Shown here one piece after another: positions 1 to 5,295 of a stretch of 5,295 bases of DNA. Position numbers and translations under genes: made by a program. This DNA is from Flammeovirgaceae bacterium. Its GTDB lineage: Bacteria > Bacteroidota > Bacteroidia > Cytophagales > Cyclobacteriaceae. The stretch spans positions 1 through 5,295 of the forward strand of contig QIEB01000520.1 in NCBI GenBank assembly GCA_003229495.1. Reading direction: 5' to 3'. The notes below the pieces were generated by a model that was given only the letters and a program-made list of their open reading frames with translations, was not told the origin of the DNA and did not search any database. Within the stretch, counting starts at the first letter, position 1; every line of letters starts with the position of its first letter.

Positions 1-404
1 GCAATTATCAAATCCAATTGTTTAGCGTATGCTGCTAAAACCTCAATATTTTTCAAAAATATTGGCTTCTGATCTAAAGGACCGGTATAAGTAATAATGA
101 TATTTGAACCAATTTCCTTGGCAAAATCCATTCTTCTCATAAAGATTTCGGTTGACCCATCCTTGGTTAAATCCATGTGAGAAGAGAATGCCCCACTTTT
201 TAATCCGTTATCGACAAAGCACTGCTTAACCGATTGTGCGTTTCGGTTGTTGAAGAAGTCTTCCTCAAATGGATTGGAAAATCCATGGATAAAAATCAAC
301 TCGATGTGGGTGGCGCCAATTTTTGCAACTTCTTTACAGCAGGTTTCCAAATTGTAGCCATTGTAGGCTCCTGAACTAATAGAGATGAATTGGTTCTTGT
401 GCAT
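1..404 (-). CDS. Sugar phosphate isomerase/epimerase-like TIM-barrel protein, N-terminal part
   Basis: This is the last gene of the operon visible here. It starts at the ATG at 404 and runs off the window after 134 codons; the family is usually about 260-300 residues, so roughly half is seen. The translation begins MHKNQFISISSGAYNG and alternates strand and helix as in xylose-isomerase-like (AP endonuclease 2-type) barrels: strand 1 FISIS (6-10), strand 2 HIELIFIHG (33-41) with Glu35, strand 3 SGAFSSHMDL (70-79) with His76, then helix RRMDFAKEIG and strand 4 NIIITYTGP (101-109). Glu at the end of strand 2 and His on strand 3 are typical active-site positions, but the metal ligands of the second half are out of view. 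There is no signal peptide, so it is probably cytoplasmic. It lies 5 nt after the stop of the transporter gene, with no clear Shine-Dalgarno, so it is probably translationally coupled. An isomerase or epimerase of an imported sugar (acid) fits the context; the exact substrate is unknown. Confidence 0.85.
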   Translation of the reverse strand, partial: MHKNQFISISSGAYNGYNLETCCKEVAKIGATHIELIFIHGFSNPFEEDFFNNRNAQSVKQCFVDNGLKSGAFSSHMDLTKDGSTEIFMRRMDFAKEIGSNIIITYTGPLDQKPIFLKNIEVLAAYAKQLDLII

Positions 405-409
405 GGCTT

Positions 410-1666
410 TCAGGTGTAATCCAATTTCTTGGTGGAATCCATGAACAGCCACATGATAATTGACAAACCGGCAAGGAGGGCGGCTATATAGAAAAATGGG
501 TCATTGGATCCGGTCCAGGCCTGGAGGTAAGGAAATGCCAGAGCTGTAGTGAAAGCACCCAGATTCCCTGCCATATTCATCATTCCTGTTACTGCTCCAG
601 CGTTATTCTTACCTATATCAATACAGAACGACCATGAAGGGCTTAAAGTCATATCCGCACCAAAGACTGCTATTGACAACCCGAAAATCACTCCGGAAAC
701 TGAAGTCATATAGAGACTTAGTAATATGCCAATTAAAGCCAGTAAAAATCCGATGATTGCAGGGATTTGTCTGGATAGCTTCCAGCGACCGGTTTGATAA
801 ATATAGTCAACCATAAACCCTGATGTCCAATTACCCAGTGCCCCGGCAAGCAATGGCAGCATTGCCATGAAACCGGTGGTCAGCATGTCCAATCCAAACC
901 TTTGTTTCAAGTATGGAAATAACCAGGTAAGTGTGAAAAAGAAAATAAAATTGCTTCCTATGTATTGACCCATTGCCAGCCAAACCGCTTTCGACCTGAA
1001 AAAAGACATCGGACTTACGGCCTGACTAGTCGAGGAGTTGCTTTGCTTTTGTCTATGATTGATTATATGGTCTTTTTCTCTCTCTGAAAGAGCAGGATGC
1101 TCCTCAGGGGTGTCCCTAAATAGAATAAAAAAAAGGACGGCAAAGATCACGCCGATTATACCAAACAGATAGAAAACCAATCTCCATCCAACTAATTCAA
1201 TGAGGACTGCTACCAAGGGTAATGCCAAGGCGGCGCCAAGGCGAGAACCTGAAAAGTTTATTCCCTGAAATATACCCCTTTCTTTCATGGGGATCCATGA
1301 AAACGCCGCTCTGGAAATGTTGGGGAATGCCCCTGCTTCCGCTGCCCCGAAAGTGAACCGGGTCAATAGGATGGAGATGAAATTCCAGGCCGCTCCAGTT
1401 AGTGCAGTGAAAAGAGACCACAAGGTTATAATACCAAACAGTATTTTTCGAGGACCATATCGATCACCTAAAGAACCTACTGGTACTTGGAACAAAGCAT
1501 ATCCAAGCGCAAAAGAGGCTAACATCCATCCTGTTTGAATTTCAGTAAGCAATAAGTCTTCCGCAATGGAATCTCTGGCGGTAGAAATACATACCCTGTC
1601 AATATATAGCAACAAGGTCAGTAGAAAAGATCCGGCAAAGAAGTAATATCTCTTCTGAAAAGCCAT
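410..1666 (-). CDS. MFS transporter, anion:cation symporter (sugar-acid/organic-anion) type
   Basis: Complete 418-residue inner-membrane transporter with an ATG start at 1666. About 12 hydrophobic segments are split by a charged central loop (around residues 185-220), as in the major facilitator superfamily. TM1 carries YIDRVCIS with Asp23-Arg24. The TM2-3 loop has the family signature GDRYGPRK (67-74). TM4 has Arg103, Glu110 and AGAFP. The spacing Arg24 to Arg103 to Glu110 equals that recalled for Arg47, Arg126 and Glu133 of the E. coli D-galactonate/H+ symporter DgoT, where the arginines bind the carboxylated substrate and Asp46/Glu133 take part in proton coupling. A carboxylated sugar or similar organic anion taken up with protons is therefore the likely cargo; which one is not readable. 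It follows the racemase gene after 31 nt and precedes the TIM-barrel gene by 5 nt. The AAGG directly abutting the ATG is too close to act as a Shine-Dalgarno. Length is normal and no damage is seen. Confidence 0.93.
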   Translation of the reverse strand: MAFQKRYYFFAGSFLLTLLLYIDRVCISTARDSIAEDLLLTEIQTGWMLASFALGYALFQVPVGSLGDRYGPRKILFGIITLWSLFTALTGAAWNFISILLTRFTFGAAEAGAFPNISRAAFSWIPMKERGIFQGINFSGSRLGAALALPLVAVLIELVGWRLVFYLFGIIGVIFAVLFFILFRDTPEEHPALSEREKDHIINHRQKQSNSSTSQAVSPMSFFRSKAVWLAMGQYIGSNFIFFFTLTWLFPYLKQRFGLDMLTTGFMAMLPLLAGALGNWTSGFMVDYIYQTGRWKLSRQIPAIIGFLLALIGILLSLYMTSVSGVIFGLSIAVFGADMTLSPSWSFCIDIGKNNAGAVTGMMNMAGNLGAFTTALAFPYLQAWTGSNDPFFYIAALLAGLSIIMWLFMDSTKKLDYT

Positions 1667-1697
1667 CCTTAATCTGGAGTTAGGTTGAAATATTTTC

Positions 1698-2357
1698 CTA
1701 TAGTTTCAATAAACGAGATGCTTCGGCAAAACCCGTTGGTCCCACCTGCAGCATTGGAACTTTGGTTTCGTGTATTATTTGGGATAAGCTGATCTGGCCA
1801 AGCACTATGACGTCTACTTGATTTTGTAACTGGTCCAGTTCCCCGTACACCAATTCATTATGCTTTTCAATATTTCCTGCCAGCAGATGTTTAAATGCCT
1901 CCTCGTTGATAATAATTTCTACATTTATCTCCTTATTAATTTTTTTTGCCTCCAGCTCAAGAAGGCGCTGGGTGGCGGGAGCACTGGTTGGCACCGTTGC
2001 CAATATGCCCAGTTTTGTCCCCTGTAATACAGCCTCTCTGGCCATGGGTTCATCTATATTGAACAACGGAACATTGACAAAGTCGCGTGCAATCTGTGTA
2101 GCCTTACCCATGGTAGTACAGGTACTCATAATTACGTCGGCACCAGTTGCCTCTGCGGCCATGAAATAATGTATCATTCTTCGAATGACTTCCGGGGTTG
2201 GTTCGCCATGATCCGTTGATTCTTTTAATAAAGAGTCATCCATAATGTTGATGATCTCCACTTCAGGGTGATCTGCTGCCCATGGAACGGCAAATGGTTG
2301 GTTAATAACCTTGCTATACCAATTAACCGTATGTACTAAAGCCAATTTCCTTTTCAT
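1698..2357 (-). CDS. Asp/Glu/hydantoin racemase superfamily protein with a single catalytic-type cysteine
   Basis: Complete 219-residue cytoplasmic protein. I chose the ATG at 2357, which follows the stop of the upstream gene after a single base; a TTG at 2375 would add six residues and overlap that gene by 17 nt, and the added segment shows no family feature. The first half carries the superfamily cysteine in GADVIMSTCTTMG (Cys80, after the strand ADVIMS), then VPLFNIDEPM and the second-domain strand LGILATVPTSAPAT (116-129). The second-domain position that holds the other catalytic cysteine in two-base racemases reads VIVLGQISLSQ, with Gln188 in its place. The C-terminus VGPTGFAEASRLLKL closes the fold normally. 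Two cysteines act as opposing acid/bases in glutamate, aspartate and hydantoin racemases; one-cysteine relatives include arylmalonate decarboxylase, and other branches are uncharacterised. The enzyme may therefore be an isomerase or decarboxylase of an organic acid rather than an amino-acid racemase. Its place between a secreted hydrolase and an acid-sugar-type transporter favours a carboxylic substrate, but this is inference. Confidence 0.88.
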   Translation of the reverse strand: MKRKLALVHTVNWYSKVINQPFAVPWAADHPEVEIINIMDDSLLKESTDHGEPTPEVIRRMIHYFMAAEATGADVIMSTCTTMGKATQIARDFVNVPLFNIDEPMAREAVLQGTKLGILATVPTSAPATQRLLELEAKKINKEINVEIIINEEAFKHLLAGNIEKHNELVYGELDQLQNQVDVIVLGQISLSQIIHETKVPMLQVGPTGFAEASRLLKL

Positions 2358-2358
2358 T

Positions 2359-4965
2359 CTAATCAGGTTTAACAAACATAATTTCTTGATCCTCTCTTAC
2401 TAAATATACCGCCACTTCATTGACAATCTCCTTGGGGATTTGAAGACTATTGCTTCCTTGGTTTATTTGAACATTCCTTTGTTCTACAATCTTACCTGTC
2501 GAACAATCCAGCCACTTTAGATGGTACTTTCCTGAACCAAGAGGACCTAGTCCCATTTTTCCATTCGGTTCGCTCGAGTAAGCAATGTAACTTTTGCCCG
2601 GCACTCCCAATACATAATCAGTGGCATCAAAACCCATGAAATCTCTGGAAATCATTTGATTCAAGTCCGGTACACTCTCCATAAATTCCTGTAGAATCCT
2701 CATGTCCTTAAGCATGGCTGCATTCGGTGTGGCAGCCGTCCAGGTGCCAATGACCATAACTGAAGCCCCGGCCATGGCCACACTCCAGTTCCGCAGGCGT
2801 ACCTGTTTGCGGTCCTGCGAACCCACTGACCAATAATGATCCTTGTTCTCTCCATTCCAGTTTTCTGTCATGATCACATTCCAGGAACCGGCTCCGTCTT
2901 TAACCGCCTCCAAAACATCTGTGTGGAGGGATTGAGGAGAATTAGCGCTTGATTGTTGAGCAAACTGGATGATATTTTGATCCAGTCTGAAATCCATCAT
3001 GTTATCACCTGAGGCATGATGCACCGCTATGATGTGATGATGGTCATCAGCCGCATCCACTATGCTGGCTAACTCAGAGGCATGCCCAAAGGTCATGCCT
3101 TCCTGGTACTCCTCTGCAATACACCAGATTAAATGTTTGTGGTGCTTGAAGCGATTAACAATAGTTTCAATGAAGTCCTTTTCGTGCTGGCTAACTGTTC
3201 CATTGCCATAACCAAATGGTTTTGCGCCATCGTCATAAAAAAAGAAGTAAATGGTGATACCGGCCTCATCCATTTTCGAGAACCAAAGTTCCCATTGGTC
3301 CAGGATGCCTTCATCCAGGCCTAGATGGGGGTCTCCATTTATGAATGGGTTTTCAAATCCAGGATCTGCGGAATCGACTGCATCTCCACCATGGGTGCGC
3401 ACTGCCTGCAGGTACATACTGTTCCCACCGTTTTCTCTAAGCTGGTCAATAATCTCATCCTGCATGCTACCCTTCATGGTGCCATCTTCCTGTCTTTTAC
3501 CCAGAAATAAGAAGCCCTCAGGGTCTCCCGGTCCACACATAAAGAAAGGATCTAAAGAACCATCCTGATCAGTATCACGATTGTAAGCTAACTTAGAAGG
3601 GTTTTCAGGATCAATTATGATTTGACCAGGTAGGGCCTGGCTTTGAACTAGTTCCGCTTGTTTTCGGCGATCTATAGGTTTCGGTTTTTCACCTATAAGA
3701 GTTCTGGATAACTTCCGGTGAAATTCGGCTACCACAGGGTCCCAGGCTACTCCTGAAACTCTGCTGCTTCTTAAGGCAATCAGGTTTTGTGATGGTATAA
3801 TTACTGCCCAGCTCATTCCAGCCCCCCCTATGGTGAAAGCGTCATCGGGAGTAGTCTCTATGACAGCATGGAACCCGGGGCCATACCGGTCATAAGTTTG
3901 TGTCCACCATCCTTCTATGTTTCTTTTCATGTTGGCATAGTGCGTAGACAATCGGAATCGCTCAATCCAGCCATCAGGGGTAATTTTAATATCTCCCCAT
4001 TTCCCGTCGTTTAACAAAAGATATGAAACTCTGGCATATTCTCTTGGTGTCAGGGACAATCCACCGGTACCGGAGGCCAGCCATTTAATATCTTCTTTTA
4101 ACCACGGAGTGTATTGTGGTTCCACATCGGTATAGTATCCGTGTTGGGTCACACCGATTGGAGTGAGTATTTTATCTTCCAGGTATTGCCGTGCTGGTTT
4201 GCCCACCAGGTTTCGGAAAATCACGGTAAGATGATTATAGCCAACGCTGGTATAAGATGATTTGGGCAGTATTTGTTCAGGATGTCCCGGATCATAAAAT
4301 AAGATTGAGGCATCTTTGAACTCCTCATGTCTCCCAACTGTATAGGCAACGGAACTTCTTCCACCACCTCGCTCTATTCCCATACTTTCCGGTTTAATAC
4401 CGGAAGTATGTCTAAGGACCATGTCAAAGGTTATTGACGCCTTCCTGGGGTCAGACAAAGGAAATCCCTCAGGCAGCCACCTTTTATCATATACCTTACT
4501 CTCCAGGGAAAGGTCTTCAGGAATGTTCAATTTTCCCCGATCTTTTATGGCCGCCCCAAATAAAATAATAGCAATTGATTTATTGTTTGAAGCAATCCAG
4601 TTGATCTTATTTCTGGAAGTTTCGACAGTTTGAAGCCGGCCATCTTTATCAGCATACCATTCACCAATGATCCAGCCGTCCTTGATTATAATACAACTTT
4701 TATCACCAATTGAAGTACCCCCGAAATCGTCCTGAACATTCCATAGCCCAAATTCCTCAAGTCTCACCGGATCCACGCCCAGCGATAAGAGGAACTCATC
4801 AGAGGTGTTTTTACGCCAACTTCCCTGGGCTTCAGGTGGAGGAAAATATTGAGATTCACCTCTTTCCACAATCATGAATATGGCCAAAAAAACCAGCCAA
4901 AATCTTGGCATCATTGAAATTTTGGGGATTTGAAATAGTTTTCGCTTACCAATAGAATACTTCAT
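2359..4965 (-). CDS. Exported fusion: serine hydrolase (beta-lactamase/esterase family) + glycoside-hydrolase-like TIM barrel + C-terminal beta domain
   Basis: 868 residues from the ATG at 4965, 10 nt after the regulator stop. A TTG at 4989 would add eight residues and overlap the regulator by 14 nt. An N-terminal signal is present (residues about 1-38). Residues about 45-415 form a class C beta-lactamase/esterase-type serine hydrolase: nucleophile motif S-N-N-K (Ser126, Lys129), RHTSG at 185-189, YTSVGYNHL at 238-246 where Tyr-x-Asn is usual, SGTGGLSLTPREYAR near 298-312, and GGAGMSW (380-386) at the place of the third motif. A linker with a DxDxDGxxD loop (464-472) leads into a barrel of about 380 residues: CGPGDPEGF, YLQAVRTHGGD, WFSKMDEAGITIYFFFYDD, LIWCIAEEY with Glu618/619 (probable acid/base) and VIMTENWNGE with Glu701 (probable nucleophile). 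Residues about 772-857 resemble the beta domain that follows DUF4038/apiosidase-like (GH140-type) barrels. The dual activity suggests de-esterification plus glycan cleavage outside the cytoplasm. Domain assignments are fairly secure, the barrel's family less so, and the substrate is unknown. Confidence 0.9.
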   Translation of the reverse strand: MKYSIGKRKLFQIPKISMMPRFWLVFLAIFMIVERGESQYFPPPEAQGSWRKNTSDEFLLSLGVDPVRLEEFGLWNVQDDFGGTSIGDKSCIIIKDGWIIGEWYADKDGRLQTVETSRNKINWIASNNKSIAIILFGAAIKDRGKLNIPEDLSLESKVYDKRWLPEGFPLSDPRKASITFDMVLRHTSGIKPESMGIERGGGRSSVAYTVGRHEEFKDASILFYDPGHPEQILPKSSYTSVGYNHLTVIFRNLVGKPARQYLEDKILTPIGVTQHGYYTDVEPQYTPWLKEDIKWLASGTGGLSLTPREYARVSYLLLNDGKWGDIKITPDGWIERFRLSTHYANMKRNIEGWWTQTYDRYGPGFHAVIETTPDDAFTIGGAGMSWAVIIPSQNLIALRSSRVSGVAWDPVVAEFHRKLSRTLIGEKPKPIDRRKQAELVQSQALPGQIIIDPENPSKLAYNRDTDQDGSLDPFFMCGPGDPEGFLFLGKRQEDGTMKGSMQDEIIDQLRENGGNSMYLQAVRTHGGDAVDSADPGFENPFINGDPHLGLDEGILDQWELWFSKMDEAGITIYFFFYDDGAKPFGYGNGTVSQHEKDFIETIVNRFKHHKHLIWCIAEEYQEGMTFGHASELASIVDAADDHHHIIAVHHASGDNMMDFRLDQNIIQFAQQSSANSPQSLHTDVLEAVKDGAGSWNVIMTENWNGENKDHYWSVGSQDRKQVRLRNWSVAMAGASVMVIGTWTAATPNAAMLKDMRILQEFMESVPDLNQMISRDFMGFDATDYVLGVPGKSYIAYSSEPNGKMGLGPLGSGKYHLKWLDCSTGKIVEQRNVQINQGSNSLQIPKEIVNEVAVYLVREDQEIMFVKPD
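4381..4410. repeat. Imperfect inverted repeat (12-bp stem, one-base bulge, 5-base loop) inside the fusion hydrolase gene
   Basis: On the plus strand the left arm is CATACTTTCCGGT (4381-4393) and the right arm is ACCGGAAGTATG (4399-4410). They pair along 12 bp with one unpaired T at 4388 and the loop TTAAT. No T-run follows on either strand, so it is not a rho-independent terminator. It sits in the codons for SGIKPESMG in the serine hydrolase domain, just after the conserved RHTSG motif. In the mRNA it would form a stable hairpin. It may be fortuitous. Confidence 0.6.
4852..4965 (-). other. Signal peptide coding segment of the fusion hydrolase
   Basis: The predicted N-terminus has a basic region (KRK and Lys within the first 21 residues, then Pro-Arg), a hydrophobic core FWLVFLAIFMIV, and a short polar stretch ERGES before QYFPPP. 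Gly at -3 and Ser at -1 fit a type I signal peptidase site between Ser38 and Gln39. No cysteine follows the core, so this is not a lipoprotein signal. The basic region is unusually long; two further in-frame ATG codons at 4914 and 4911 would give a more compact signal peptide starting at the Met-Met pair, so the true start may lie there. Confidence 0.65.
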
Positions 4966-4975
4966 TTTAATCCAT

Positions 4976-5295
4976 TTATTGTTTTTCAATCTCTCCCTTT
5001 ATGACTTCAATGGTTTTCAGAATATGACTGTTCATCAGTTCTTCGGCCAATTCAGTATTATGGCAGCTAATGGCCTCTATGATTAATTCGTGTTCCGGAA
5101 GTGTCTCCTCCGGTTCCCTAATTAATCCCCTCTGATAGGTTTTACTAAGTATATTTCCCACAATAAACATTTTGGAGAGGTATCTGTTTCGGCTTGCTTC
5201 AAGGACTTTTTTGTGAAAAAGTTCATCCGCTGCCTGGTACTTTATACTATTAATATTTCCTGACTTTCTAAAAGGGGGGAATATGCGTTTTAGTT
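4976..5295 (-). CDS. GntR-family (FadR/FCD type) transcriptional regulator, C-terminal part
   Basis: The gene enters from the right edge already in frame and ends at TAA 4976; 105 residues of a protein usually about 220-240 long are visible. They show the FCD ligand-binding domain: AADELFHKKVLEASRNRYLS (visible residues 21-40), then PEHELIIEAI (66-75) and LAEELMNSHI (82-91). Asp23, His27, His68 and His90 of the visible part match the Asp/His positions that bind a metal ion in many FCD regulators, which use it to hold a carboxylate effector. The winged-helix DNA-binding domain lies outside the window. Such regulators commonly control sugar-acid and organic-acid genes and are often the first gene of the operon they regulate, which fits the transporter type downstream. 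The ATG at 5170 is internal to the domain and is not the start. The stop is followed by the hydrolase ATG after 10 nt. Confidence 0.9.
   Translation of the reverse strand, partial: LKRIFPPFRKSGNINSIKYQAADELFHKKVLEASRNRYLSKMFIVGNILSKTYQRGLIREPEETLPEHELIIEAISCHNTELAEELMNSHILKTIEVIKGEIEKQ
4990..5000 (-). promoter_or_regulatory. Shine-Dalgarno-like purine stretch before the alternative TTG start
   Basis: Within the last codons of the regulator, the mRNA reads AAAGGGAGAGA directly before a TTG (4989) that is in frame with the fusion hydrolase. The stretch also encodes Lys-Gly-Glu-Ile of the regulator. Its core lies only about 3 nt from the TTG, closer than is usual for a Shine-Dalgarno, and about 27 nt from the ATG at 4965, which is too far. 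The ATG instead has an A-rich leader, common in Bacteroidota. I therefore kept the ATG, but the TTG start cannot be excluded. Confidence 0.35.

Noticed and set aside
1197..1538. Short open frames on both strands overlapping the transporter gene
   Set aside because: The overlapping MFS frame carries family signatures throughout, whereas these frames show none.
1667..1697. The 31-nt gap before the transporter as an internal promoter or operator
   Set aside because: No recognisable -33/-7 Bacteroidota promoter elements or palindrome could be supported in so short a gap.
1938..1945. Run of eight T (Lys codons on the coding strand), and a similar A-run near 1127-1134, as programmed slippage sites
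   Set aside because: The reading frames continue intact across both runs with conserved protein sequence on each side, and no alternative frame continues usefully.
3251..3568. Plus-strand open frame of 105 codons opposite the barrel part of the hydrolase
   Set aside because: It lies wholly antisense to a well-supported domain, has low-complexity Ser/Pro composition and no recognisable motif; it is a shadow of the real gene.
4381..4410. The inverted repeat as a transcription terminator
   Set aside because: No T-run follows on either strand and it lies in the middle of an intact coding sequence.
2359..4965. Annotation of the large gene as a beta-lactamase resistance gene
   Set aside because: Only the N-terminal half belongs to that fold, its second motif is changed, and the rest is carbohydrate-active; the context is catabolic rather than resistance-related.
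4976..5170. A separate 64-residue small protein starting at the ATG at 5170
   Set aside because: The frame is open from the right edge of the window, and the residues upstream of this ATG contain the conserved FCD segment with Asp and His; it is the tail of a larger regulator.

Overview
The window reads as a piece of one bacterial operon. Every supportable gene lies on the minus strand, so transcription runs from the high-numbered end toward position 1. The order in transcription is: the C-terminal part of a GntR/FadR-type (FCD) regulator; a large exported protein that fuses a serine-hydrolase (beta-lactamase/esterase-like) domain to a glycoside-hydrolase-like barrel; an Asp/Glu/hydantoin-racemase superfamily enzyme; an MFS transporter of the anion:cation symporter (sugar-acid) type; and the N-terminal part of a xylose-isomerase-like TIM-barrel protein. 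Both end genes run off the window.

The junctions are very tight: 10 nt, 1 nt, 31 nt and 5 nt, going downstream. No promoter, rho-independent terminator, RNA gene, CRISPR array or mobile element is visible, and no gene-free stretch exceeds about 31 bases. The promoter, any operator and the operon end must lie outside the window.

The source is probably a member of the Bacteroidota (an environmental or marine type of polysaccharide user). The reasons are moderate AT-richness, A-rich translation leaders with little Shine-Dalgarno signal, and a secreted carbohydrate-active multidomain protein next to a transporter and a regulator. This is inference from style, not a marker-gene assignment.

A coherent reading is that the exported two-headed hydrolase releases a small carbohydrate (or its ester), probably in the periplasm. 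The MFS protein then imports an acidic product, the racemase-type and isomerase-type enzymes rework it in the cytoplasm, and the FCD regulator senses an organic-acid ligand. The substrate cannot be read from the sequence. The most unusual element is the hydrolase fusion. Secondary curiosities are its altered Tyr-x-Asn motif, a calcium-loop-like motif in the linker, the single-cysteine racemase, and a strong hairpin inside the coding sequence.
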